From an uncultured Chromatiaceae bacterium (lineage in GTDB: Bacteria > Pseudomonadota > Gammaproteobacteria > Enterobacterales > Alteromonadaceae), in assembly GCA_937978655.1 (NCBI GenBank), contig CALJUX010000063.1, positions 1 to 16,038 of the forward strand: a DNA stretch of 16,038 bases. Reading direction: 5' to 3'. This document shows positions 7,837 through 14,580 of this stretch, piece after piece. The notes beneath the pieces are model-generated. The model had not been told where the DNA came from and made no database searches. It saw only the letters and a program-made list of their open reading frames with translations. Numbering within the stretch: the stretch's first letter is position 1; the number at the start of each line of letters is the position of its first letter. The position numbers and the translations under genes were made by a program.

Positions 7837-8238
7837 TTACAGCTGCTGGTAGCTGGTTTTTTTCTGAATCAGTTCAATCGCATAGTTATCCGGGTCACGC
7901 ACAAAAGCGATCTCGGTGGTGCCACCTTTGACCGGGCCGGGTTCGCGGCTGATCACACCACCACGGGCACGAATTAAATCACAGGCGCTGTAGACGTTGT
8001 CGACTTCCAGTGCGATATGACCAAAGGCATTGCCGTTATCGTAGCTGGTGACGCCATAGTTGTAAGTCAGCTCTAATACTGCTCCGCTCGCTTCGTCGCC
8101 ATAACCGACAAAGGCCAGGGTATATTGATATTCCGGGTTGTCGGAGGTGCGCAGCAAAGACATACCGAGCACTTCAGTATAAAAGCTGATAGAGCGTTGC
8201 AGGTCACCGACCCGCAGCATAGTGTGCAGAATACGCAT
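7837..8238 (-). CDS. gloA: Lactoylglutathione lyase (glyoxalase I)
   Basis: This 133-aa enzyme isomerises the glutathione hemithioacetal of methylglyoxal to S-lactoylglutathione. All four metal ligands are at the positions of the Ni-dependent E. coli enzyme: His5, Glu56, His74 and Glu122. MRILHTMLRVGDLQRS and GPVKGGTTEIAFVRDPD are near identical to the family consensus. AGGAA six bases before ATG supports the start. It lies 31 bases behind the CPBP protease gene on the same strand, so it may receive read-through, though the two functions appear unrelated. Confidence 0.97.
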   Translation of the reverse strand: MRILHTMLRVGDLQRSISFYTEVLGMSLLRTSDNPEYQYTLAFVGYGDEASGAVLELTYNYGVTSYDNGNAFGHIALEVDNVYSACDLIRARGGVISREPGPVKGGTTEIAFVRDPDNYAIELIQKKTSYQQL

Positions 8239-8269
8239 GTGATGTTCCTATTCGGTTTTCGCGTTAAAT

Positions 8270-9256
8270 TCACATTCTTCGCCACATTTTGTCGGCAAAG
8301 AGTAAAGCCAGTATGGTCAGCAGCATCAGCATACTCATCGCTTCAGTCATCGGAACGAAGCGTTGTGTACTGTTTATTGCGGTATGCAGCGCAATTGCCA
8401 CCAGCACATTACCATTCGAGCGATTATACAGGCTGGTGAATAATATCGACAGAAACACACACAAACCCACTTTGGCAAATACCATTTGCGGCGGTGCTTG
8501 GTATGCACCGGTCACAAACAAAGGAAAGTGCCAGAGTCCCCAGACAATCCCAAGCACCACGGAACTCAGAAGTGGAGACAATCTTTGTTGCAGCGCCGGC
8601 AACAGCCAGCCGCGCCAACCGACTTCTTCCCCCACAGCGACGACAACCAGTGTAAATATCACCGAGCGGACGCTATAAGTCAGCCAGGAAAACCAATCAA
8701 GCCCACCCTGTATCTCCGGCACTGTCTGACCCTGCATCAGCGCCAAAAATAGTCCGGCCAAATGCCAGACTAACGGCAGTAATGTCGCGATAAGCAGCCA
8801 TTTAACAGCGCGTTTCAAACTCAGGCTGCCTTGATAAACGGGCGCTTTTGCGCCGAATGTGGCGGCGATAATAAAAGCACCGATGGCGGCTGAGACCACG
8901 CTGAGCAGAATGTTCAGTGTCGAAAAACCCGGAGGCGTCGCGCGTTTAAAAGCGCCGGCAGTAACGCCGTCACCGGTTGCTAACATGGATATGTAGCTCG
9001 CAAGTAACACGAAAAAGCTCAAACCATACCAACACCACCATTTACGTGAATTGGCTATGCAACTTCTGCCACGCAGAGTACTGAGCAGAATTGCCGCGAT
9101 GGCGGGGCCGAATCCCATCGCTGTGATGATTTTCCTGATAGCCCAATCGTTGGGAAACAGTAAACTGCCAAACCAGAAAAACCAGGTCCAGCTGAACGAA
9201 ATGAGTAAAAACAACGAAATGGGGTAGCGATGGCTGGCTTGTCGTAACAGGTCCAT
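8270..9256 (-). CDS. CPBP (type II CAAX/ABI) intramembrane protease
   Basis: A 328-aa membrane protein with about eight hydrophobic segments. The catalytic signature of the CPBP family is complete: EExxxR at Glu210, Glu211 and Arg215 (GEEVGWRGWLLP), then WGLWH with His243, and HTAIN with His291. Family members include eukaryotic Rce1 and many bacterial proteins linked to bacteriocin immunity or signalling; the substrate here is unknown. GGAT nine bases before ATG fits the start. It follows the HAAS/sensor gene by 18 bases and is probably the third gene of the padR transcription unit, which suggests that it processes, or is controlled by, the HAAS protein. Confidence 0.88.
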   Translation of the reverse strand: MDLLRQASHRYPISLFLLISFSWTWFFWFGSLLFPNDWAIRKIITAMGFGPAIAAILLSTLRGRSCIANSRKWWCWYGLSFFVLLASYISMLATGDGVTAGAFKRATPPGFSTLNILLSVVSAAIGAFIIAATFGAKAPVYQGSLSLKRAVKWLLIATLLPLVWHLAGLFLALMQGQTVPEIQGGLDWFSWLTYSVRSVIFTLVVVAVGEEVGWRGWLLPALQQRLSPLLSSVVLGIVWGLWHFPLFVTGAYQAPPQMVFAKVGLCVFLSILFTSLYNRSNGNVLVAIALHTAINSTQRFVPMTEAMSMLMLLTILALLFADKMWRRM

Positions 9257-9274
9257 GTGTTGTTTATCCGCTGG

Positions 9275-10138
9275 TTAGCTGATTAATAATGCTCGTGCTA
9301 CAGCGCGGTGTAACTTTGACAAAGCGCTGGCGATATGGAGCGAAAGCGTCAGACTAATCACTCCCGCAGGCAGAGCAAGAGGCAACCAATACCAGGCAAT
9401 ATCGACTGTGTCTCCAGGGTAAAAACAATGCACCAGGAGGTCGATGACAGGCGACAACATCAGTGCAACGGACGCAAAAAATAAACCGACGCAGAGCACA
9501 AAATACAGGCTGCTCAGTGGTAAATGTACAGCGGTATAAAGCGTGGTTTTCCAGCCAACAGTTGTTTTCAGGTAGCTGGTTATTTTTCCAAAGGGAAATG
9601 TTGAGTGATTGATTACAGCAGGCGTACCGGGCCTTCTGGGCATCCTTTCCCCCAGCAAACTACTCACGATTTGACCTTCAAATAACGCGACGTAGCATTG
9701 CAGTTTGAGGTAGAGAGCAAGCAAAGGTATACCGACACCAACCACTGACAGAGCAGCAATACTGAGGCCCACCATGGCAAACCAGGCGAAGTACACCACG
9801 CTTAACGGCCACGCCAGTAAAAAATAGCCAACCGCCTGATAGCTGCCAGAATCGAATAGTGGTTCGAAAAATCCATTGACTGTGTGCCGCCGCGATTTAC
9901 CTGACAAAAATTGCTGTGTCTGTTTTTCTAACAGAACATAGTGCTGCGCTACATCGGCAGGGGCGCCGTATTCGGCTGCAATAGCATCAAAGTCTGGGTT
10001 TTTCTCTTCAGCTAAGGCATCAAGCAGATGGCTCTTGGTATCATAAAGGGCATCCTGAATTAAACCAGCTGGCTGTCCTGCCAGTGCCTTGGTCAATTCA
10101 TTCAGGTAGTGTTCGATGTTCTGTTGGTTATTGGTCAT
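9275..10138 (-). CDS. HAAS-domain membrane protein with a putative sensor domain
   Basis: A 287-aa protein. Residues 1-72 form a soluble helical HAAS (DUF1700-like) domain: YLNELTKAL, LYDTKSHLLDAL and AAEYGAPADVAQHY show the expected spacing. Residues 85-287 resemble the four-helix 'sensor' domain found in bacterial histidine kinases and HAAS proteins, with GYFLLAWPLSVVYFAW, VGVGIPLLALYL, FEGQIVSSLLGERMPRRP and two further hydrophobic segments near 205-235 and 248-272. HAAS domains are recurrently encoded beside PadR regulators and are thought to hold or modulate them at the membrane. The start overlaps the padR stop by 11 bases, which implies translational coupling. Confidence 0.85.
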   Translation of the reverse strand: MTNNQQNIEHYLNELTKALAGQPAGLIQDALYDTKSHLLDALAEEKNPDFDAIAAEYGAPADVAQHYVLLEKQTQQFLSGKSRRHTVNGFFEPLFDSGSYQAVGYFLLAWPLSVVYFAWFAMVGLSIAALSVVGVGIPLLALYLKLQCYVALFEGQIVSSLLGERMPRRPGTPAVINHSTFPFGKITSYLKTTVGWKTTLYTAVHLPLSSLYFVLCVGLFFASVALMLSPVIDLLVHCFYPGDTVDIAWYWLPLALPAGVISLTLSLHIASALSKLHRAVARALLIS

Positions 10139-10517
10139 TTTCTAATCGTCCATGAATAATGTTGTTAACGTGACTTTGTGTCGCCAGCCAGCTGGTCAAA
10201 CACTGCGCAAAGACGCGCTTACCCAGAGCGGTGATGGTGTAGTACTTTCTTGGTGGTCCACTGTCTGATGTTTTCACTTCACAATGCACTAACTCCCGCG
10301 CATGCAAATTGCGCAGTACGGGGTAAATGGCGCCGAGTTTTTCCGTGTTTTTTTGCTGGAACCGCCTGGCAATTTCATACCCGTAGAGCGCAGTTTTCGC
10401 TTGGTTCAGAATGGCAAGCAATACCAACGAAACCAGGCCAGAACTGAGTTCCTTTTGAAATTTTTTTGTATGCTGCGCAACGATTTCTTCGTCATTCAGT
10501 TCATTCGTTTCATGCAT
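10128..10517 (-). CDS. PadR family transcriptional regulator
   Basis: A 129-aa DNA-binding protein. The winged helix covers about residues 28-105: LVLLAILNQAKTALYGYEIARRF, then LGAIYPVLRNLHARELVHCEV and the wing SGPPRKYYTITALGKRVF. The short length fits the s-PadR class, with a brief C-terminal dimerisation helix. Such proteins usually repress their own operon. Two palindromes sit only ten bases upstream of its ATG (10527-10581), strongly suggesting autoregulation. The short leader has no good Shine-Dalgarno site (AGAG at best), so the start is less certain than the frame. Confidence 0.92.
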   Translation of the reverse strand: MHETNELNDEEIVAQHTKKFQKELSSGLVSLVLLAILNQAKTALYGYEIARRFQQKNTEKLGAIYPVLRNLHARELVHCEVKTSDSGPPRKYYTITALGKRVFAQCLTSWLATQSHVNNIIHGRLENDQ

Positions 10518-10526
10518 GAAATTGCT

Positions 10527-10547
10527 CTAGTATTGAGTTAACACTAG
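10527..10547. promoter_or_regulatory. PadR operator candidate, proximal palindrome
   Basis: A 21-bp imperfect palindrome, CTAGTATT-N5-AACACTAG, lies ten bases before padR. Two base pairs break the symmetry. Its outer 15 bases recur inverted in the distal copy. Confidence 0.7.
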
Positions 10548-10560
10548 TTGCAGCTTAACA

Positions 10561-10581
10561 CTAGTATTAACTCAATACTAG
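10561..10581. promoter_or_regulatory. PadR operator candidate, distal palindrome
   Basis: A second 21-bp palindrome, CTAGTATT-N5-AATACTAG, has one mismatched pair. Its centre is 34 bases, about three helical turns, from the proximal one. The padR promoter must lie in or beside these sites, but its -35 and -10 cannot be fixed by eye. Confidence 0.7.
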
Positions 10582-10623
10582 CCAGGTGATCTGGTATGAG
10601 TGTGAGCTTCTGTTGTTGTTGAT

Positions 10624-10795
10624 TCAGTCTGCTTTTGAATCAAAGTGCTTGTAAAACCCACCTTGGGTAAATCCGGCTGTGGCCATCAATTCTGCAACAC
10701 CTGCACACCTTCGGAACCGCGTTCGCGCAACAACACTGAAGCCGTTTCAACAAGATGCGCACGGTTTTCCTGCTGCTGCGTTTTGTCACTTTCAT
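10624..10795 (-). pseudogene. Decayed TetR-family regulator (N-terminal HTH remnant)
   Basis: The minus strand encodes the DNA-binding half of a TetR regulator in pieces. ATG at 10795 opens MKVTK; the frame then shifts near 10777 to QQQENRAHLVETASVLLRER and GSEGVQV. A second shift near 10698 leads to VAELMATAGFTQGG and FYKHFDSKAD, the recognition helix and following conserved block. TGA comes immediately after, and nothing like the ligand-binding domain follows. With two frameshifts and about 70% of a normal ~190-aa protein missing, it cannot be functional. It points away from the SDR-oxidoreductase operon, the usual position for a TetR repressor of such genes. Confidence 0.85.
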
Positions 10796-10832
10796 CGCCT
10801 TTGAACTGCTTTGCAACAGCAGGCTATGGTGT

Positions 10833-10854
10833 TTTGATTATGGTCATAATCAAA
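10833..10854. promoter_or_regulatory. Palindromic operator candidate
   Basis: TTTGATTATG and CATAATCAAA form a perfect 10-bp inverted repeat around GT. It lies between the TetR remnant and the SDR operon, directly upstream of a TTGACA element, and is a likely TetR-type operator. Confidence 0.6.
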
Positions 10855-10858
10855 GTGT

Positions 10859-10887
10859 TTGACATTTTAGATTATGATCGTCATCAT
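10859..10887 (+). promoter_or_regulatory. Candidate promoter of the SDR operon with internal operator
   Basis: TTGACA (10859-10864) is a perfect -35. The -10 is weak (CATCAT at 10882-10887 with 17-base spacing, or TCATAT with 19). A second imperfect palindrome, ATTATGA-TCG-TCATCAT (10871-10887), fills the spacer and shares ATTATG and TCAT with the palindrome at 10833. Repressor binding here would block RNA polymerase. Confidence 0.5.
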
Positions 10888-11006
10888 ATCAGCTATGAAA
10901 TGTGCTGGACGCCACAACGCACTGTGACGGCGGCACGAAAGCATATATCCAACAGCTGATGCAGGCCGTCGCAGGCCTTCTGACAACGATGAGTGAGTAC
11001 ACTGAC

Positions 11007-11789
11007 ATGACGACATCGACCGTTCTTATCACTGGCGCTTCAACTGGTATCGGTGCTGTATACGCCGACCGTTTCGCCCGCCGCGGCCATGATCTGGTGC
11101 TGGTTGCCCGCGATGAGGCCAGGCTGGAGGCGCTTGCCACGCGTTTACGCCAGGACCATCGCATTGCTGTTGATGTATTGCCAGCCGATCTGACCCTCGC
11201 CAGTGACCTTACCAGGGTAGAAAAGCGTCTGCAGGACGATAGCCGTATCGATACGCTGATTAACAATGCCGGTATCGCGCAGTCTGGTGGTTTTGTTGAG
11301 CAAACACCGGACAGCATCACGCAACTGATTGCCCTCAATACCACCGCCTTAACCCGGCTGGCGGCTGCGATTGCGCCCCGTTTAGTTCAGGCCGGACAAG
11401 GTTCTATTGTCAACATCAGTTCAGTGGTGGGGCTGGCGCCTGAGTTTGCGATGTCAGTGTATGGCGCCACCAAAGCCTATGTGCTGTTTTTATCGCAGGG
11501 CCTGAGTCTGGAATTATCGGCAAAAGGCGTCTATGTCCAGGCCGTATTGCCCGCCGGCACTTATACCGAGATTTGGCAACGCGCCGGTATCGACATCAGT
11601 CATTTCGCGCAAATGATGCAGGTCGATGAACTGGTTGACGCCGCGCTGGTTGGCTTTGACCGCCGCGAGGTGGTCACCATTCCGCCACTGCACAACGCTG
11701 CCCGCTGGGAAAACCTCGATGCAACGCGACAAGCGCTGCTGTCAGACATTAAACAAGCAGAAGCCGCTCTGCGTTATAAAACTGCTTAA
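11007..11789 (+). CDS. Short-chain dehydrogenase/reductase
   Basis: A 260-aa classical SDR with the cofactor motif TGASTGIG (9-16), NNAG (86-89), catalytic Ser138 or Ser139, Tyr152 and Lys156 (YGATK). An Arg at 35 after the second strand favours NADP(H). The substrate is unknown. The ATG at 11007 begins MTTSTVLITGAS, the normal family start; the frame is open back to 10902 but that part has no SDR character. A weak GAGTGAG lies upstream. It is the first gene of a four-gene oxidoreductase operon and shares only limited similarity with the second SDR. Confidence 0.92.
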   Translation: MTTSTVLITGASTGIGAVYADRFARRGHDLVLVARDEARLEALATRLRQDHRIAVDVLPADLTLASDLTRVEKRLQDDSRIDTLINNAGIAQSGGFVEQTPDSITQLIALNTTALTRLAAAIAPRLVQAGQGSIVNISSVVGLAPEFAMSVYGATKAYVLFLSQGLSLELSAKGVYVQAVLPAGTYTEIWQRAGIDISHFAQMMQVDELVDAALVGFDRREVVTIPPLHNAARWENLDATRQALLSDIKQAEAALRYKTA

Positions 11790-11814
11790 TCAATCATTTA
11801 TGTAAGGAATTTTT

Positions 11815-12645
11815 ATGAAGACCACTCAACTTGTCGCGCTGGTTACCGGCGCATCTTCCGGGATCGGTGAAGCATCGGCCAAAAGCCTGCAGGCCGCAGG
11901 TTACAAAGTCTATGGCACCAGCCGGCGCGGCAGCAAAGCGGGCGAGGGGCTGTTCCCGATGCTGGCGCTGGACGTCACCGACGATGCTTCTGTCGAAGCA
12001 GCGGTAAATGAATTAATCCAGCGCGAAGGCCGCATTGATTTGCTGGTCAATAACGCTGGTTTTGGTGTGGCGCCGGCCGGGGCTGAAGAAAGCTCACTGC
12101 AACAGGCGCAAAGTATTTTTGATACTAATTTTTTTGGCATAGTCCGGATGACCCGTGCCGTGGTGCCGCATATGCGCCGTCAGGGCAGTGGCCGGATTAT
12201 TAACATCGGCTCCATTATTGGCCTGGTGCCGATGCCTTATGTGGCGCTTTATGCCGCCAGTAAACATGCGGTGGAAGGCTATTCCGAAGCGCTGGATCAC
12301 GAATTGCGTACCCGTGGTATCCGGGTGTCGGTGATTGAACCGGCCTTTACCAAAACCCAGTTTGACGCCAATAACGTCCAGCCGGATGCCAAGCTGCCCG
12401 AGTATGACCAGATCCGTGCCAAGCTGCTGAAAGTCGTGGCCGAAGCGATGGAAGGTGGCGATAGCCCGGATGTCGTGGCAGAGGTCGTGGTGGAAGCGGC
12501 GCTGGCTGACACGCCAAAGCGGCGTTATACCGCTGGTAAAGCGGCCGGTCAGCTCAGGTTTTTACGTCGTTTTGCGCCAACTTCAGTTCTGGATAAAGGT
12601 CTGCGGAAAAGTCTGCAGCTGGATACCGGCGAGGGCAGCCTGTGA
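11815..12645 (+). CDS. Short-chain dehydrogenase/reductase
   Basis: A 276-aa classical SDR with TGASSGIG (11-18), Arg38 and Arg39 (NADP preference), NNAG (79-82), Ser133, Tyr146 and Lys150 (YAASK). FGIVRMTRAVVPHMRRQGSGRIINIGS and the long C-terminal region resemble the 17-beta-HSD/retinol-dehydrogenase-like 'oxidoreductase' SDRs. AAGGAA seven bases before ATG is a strong ribosome site, 25 bases after the first SDR. The last four bases overlap the next gene's GTG start. Confidence 0.93.
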   Translation: MKTTQLVALVTGASSGIGEASAKSLQAAGYKVYGTSRRGSKAGEGLFPMLALDVTDDASVEAAVNELIQREGRIDLLVNNAGFGVAPAGAEESSLQQAQSIFDTNFFGIVRMTRAVVPHMRRQGSGRIINIGSIIGLVPMPYVALYAASKHAVEGYSEALDHELRTRGIRVSVIEPAFTKTQFDANNVQPDAKLPEYDQIRAKLLKVVAEAMEGGDSPDVVAEVVVEAALADTPKRRYTAGKAAGQLRFLRRFAPTSVLDKGLRKSLQLDTGEGSL

Positions 12646-13010
12646 CATTCCGCCTGCTGGCACTGCTGAGTTCAGTGCTGTTATTTGCTTTAAGTGCGAT
12701 GTGGCTGTGCGCCCCTGAACTGATGCTCACGCAATGGGGCGTGCCGTACACCGACAGCGCTGGTTTAGTCAGTCGTCGCGCGGCGGCTTTTTATGCCGGC
12801 ATGGCGCTGATGCTGTTGCTGGCCCGCAAGGCCGAGGCTTCAGGCGCCCGCTTTGCGCTCTCAAGCGGTATCAGTCTGACCTGTCTGATGTTGGCCACGC
12901 TCGGCATTTTAGAATGGTATTCAGGCGCCGCGACTGCGCAAATCCTGGTTGCCGTCGCGCTGGAAGCTGTTTTAGCGGTGGCGTTTTTACTCAGTAACAA
13001 AGCGAAATAA
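12642..13010 (+). CDS. Small four-helix membrane protein (DUF4345-like)
   Basis: A 122-aa hydrophobic protein with about four membrane helices (5-24, 44-62, 71-91 and 97-117). A conserved-looking SRRAAAFYAGMALMLLLAR follows the first periplasmic or cytoplasmic loop. The pattern resembles DUF4345-type proteins, but I do not recognise a precise family. The start is GTG overlapping the upstream TGA (GTGA), a sign of translational coupling; no ATG lies near the beginning of the first helix. Encoded between oxidoreductases, it might anchor them or handle a lipophilic substrate, which is speculation. Confidence 0.75.
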   Translation: MTFRLLALLSSVLLFALSAMWLCAPELMLTQWGVPYTDSAGLVSRRAAAFYAGMALMLLLARKAEASGARFALSSGISLTCLMLATLGILEWYSGAATAQILVAVALEAVLAVAFLLSNKAK

Positions 13011-13049
13011 GCCATGACCCGCGTCACTCTTACTCCGGAGTATCAATAA

Positions 13050-14069
13050 ATGACCAAACAAACTATGCAGGCGCTCAGCTTTAAACGCTATGGCAAAGCA
13101 CCTGACGTCGGATTTCGCGCCGTGCCGCGCCCGACCGAACTGAAAGCCGATGAGATCCTGGTGAAGGTGCACGCTGTCGGCCTGAACCCGATTGATAACA
13201 TGATCCTGACCGGCATGTTTAAGCCAGTGCTGCAATTTCAGCTGCCCGCAACGATAGGCAGCGATCTGGCCGGAGTGGTGACACAGGTCGGCAGTCAGGT
13301 CACCCGCTTTAAAGTGGGCGATGCGGTATTTGCCAGCATCTTCGATACGGGCAAAGGCGCGCTGGCCGAATTTGCGGTGGTCGCAGAAAGCGCAGCAGCG
13401 CTGAAACCTGCCAATCTGGATTTTGTCGAGGCAGCCTCCATCCCGATGGTCGGTCTGACCTCATGGCAAGCCTTAAAAGAGCGCGCTGACATTCAGCGCG
13501 GGCAGAAAGTGTTTATCCCTGCAGGTTCCGGTGGGATCGGTACTTTTGCCATCCAATTGGCCAAGTATTTTGGTGCGACAGTGGCGACCACCACCAGCAG
13601 CAAAAACCTGGCTCTGGTCAAAAGCCTGGGTGCTGATCAGGTGGTTGACTACACTCGCGAAGAATTCGACCAGGTATTAAAGGGTTACGATCTGGTGCTT
13701 GGCACCGTCAGGGGCGACGCTATCGAGAAATCTGTGGGCATTCTCAAACCCGGCAGCAAAATAGTGTCGTTGGTGGGGCCATTGGATAGAGCTTTTGCCG
13801 AGGCGCGGCGGCTCAACTTTTTATTAAAATTTGTCTTTGGTCTGATGAGCCGGAAAATCATCGCGCTGGCGAAAAAACGTTTTGTCAGCTATTCGTTTTT
13901 GTTTGTGCGCCCGGACGGAGAACAGCTCAGTGAGATCAGCACACTGCTTGAAACTGAACAGATCAAACCGGTGATCGACAAAGTGTATTCCTTTGCGCAA
14001 GCCAAAGAAGCACTCGACTATCTGGCGCAAGGCCGGGCCAAAGGCAAAGTTGTGGTGAAAATCCTCTGA
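13050..14069 (+). CDS. Zinc-free MDR oxidoreductase (quinone reductase-like)
   Basis: A 339-aa medium-chain dehydrogenase/reductase. The N-terminal GroES-like domain (about 8-125) has GLNPIDNMILTG, TIGSDLAGVV and RFKVGDAVFA but no catalytic zinc Cys/His set, as in QOR and RTN4IP1-like enzymes. The Rossmann domain has AGSGGIGTFAIQLAKYFGA (AGSGGIG at 158-164), and TTSSKN after the second strand suits NADPH. It probably reduces an activated alkene, quinone or enone. GGAG nine bases before ATG supports the start. It closes the SDR operon, 39 bases after the membrane protein gene. Confidence 0.92.
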   Translation: MTKQTMQALSFKRYGKAPDVGFRAVPRPTELKADEILVKVHAVGLNPIDNMILTGMFKPVLQFQLPATIGSDLAGVVTQVGSQVTRFKVGDAVFASIFDTGKGALAEFAVVAESAAALKPANLDFVEAASIPMVGLTSWQALKERADIQRGQKVFIPAGSGGIGTFAIQLAKYFGATVATTTSSKNLALVKSLGADQVVDYTREEFDQVLKGYDLVLGTVRGDAIEKSVGILKPGSKIVSLVGPLDRAFAEARRLNFLLKFVFGLMSRKIIALAKKRFVSYSFLFVRPDGEQLSEISTLLETEQIKPVIDKVYSFAQAKEALDYLAQGRAKGKVVVKIL

Positions 14070-14095
14070 TGGCCTGGTCGGTTTCTACTGTGATT

Positions 14096-14142
14096 GCAGG
14101 TCTGGGCCAAAAAGCGCTGACCTGCATTATTCGGTTTTTTGT
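14096..14142 (+). terminator. Possible terminator of the SDR-MDR operon
   Basis: TGCAGGTC and GACCTGCA form an 8-bp perfect stem with a 16-base loop, 26 bases after the MDR stop. TTTTTT follows, but eight bases past the stem, so it is a weak candidate. Confidence 0.35.
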
Positions 14143-14176
14143 TTAAAATTGCCTTATATCCACTAAACCTAAAATC

Positions 14177-14347
14177 GCCGTGCAAAATCAGCCAGTGATG
14201 CACGTCGACTTTAAATTCGGCCGGCACTATTTTGAGCAGTTTCGCTTCCACTTCGTCGACGTTTTTGCCCGGCGCAAAATTCATCCGGTTGCTGACACGG
14301 AAAATATGCGTATCCACCGCTATGGTCGGCCAGCCTAAATTCGCAGT
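14177..14347 (-). pseudogene. nth: Internal fragment of endonuclease III (nth)
   Basis: The minus strand encodes TANLGWPTIAVDTHIFRVSN followed by RMNFAPGKNVDEVEAKLLKI and VPAEFKVDVHHWLILHG. This aligns closely with about residues 130-182 of the 211-aa E. coli Nth, the DNA glycosylase for oxidised pyrimidines. The catalytic Asp (in AVDTH) is kept, but the whole N-terminal half, the helix-hairpin-helix with the catalytic Lys, and the four-Cys [4Fe-4S] motif are absent. Upstream in frame a TGA ends the reading; downstream the frame runs into unrelated sequence. It is a non-functional relic. Confidence 0.9.
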
Positions 14348-14580
14348 GCTGCTGTCGATGGTAGCATTTTCTGCAGTTCAGCAAGAACGGCTCAATACCT
14401 GAAGCGGACATCGAGCTCAGCTTACTCAAAAATGTGTTCGTAGCACATTTGCGACCTTTAAAAAGTACAGATATTGGGTTGACTTGCCAAATCTGTACTT
14501 ATCAGCAGAGAATTAATTTCACTAACATCTTGAATGACCAAAACAAAATACTTTGCAGCACATTGTTGTTTTACAAAGCG
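14348..14580. other. Gene-free stretch between nth relic and serine hydrolase
   Basis: I see no supportable coding sequence here. Short frames exist on both strands but lack ribosome sites and recognisable motifs. The only clear structure is the hairpin at 14463-14500. Confidence 0.6.
14458..14500 (-). terminator. Hairpin, likely terminator of the serine hydrolase
   Basis: Two arms, AAGTACAGATATTGG (14463-14477) and CCAAATCTGTACTT (14487-14500), pair over 14 bp with one bulged base and a 9-base loop. Read on the minus strand the stem is followed by a T run of five. It lies 81 bases after the serine hydrolase stop. The stem is AT-rich for a terminator, so a relic repeat is an alternative. Confidence 0.5.

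Noticed and set aside
10902..11006. Longer N-terminus for the first SDR
   Set aside because: The added 35 residues lack SDR character; the Rossmann fold begins right after the ATG at 11007.
14070..14176. Continuation of the nth C-terminus with its iron-sulfur cysteines
   Set aside because: I read all three minus-strand frames and found no CxxxxxxCxxC pattern; homology ends at WLILHG.
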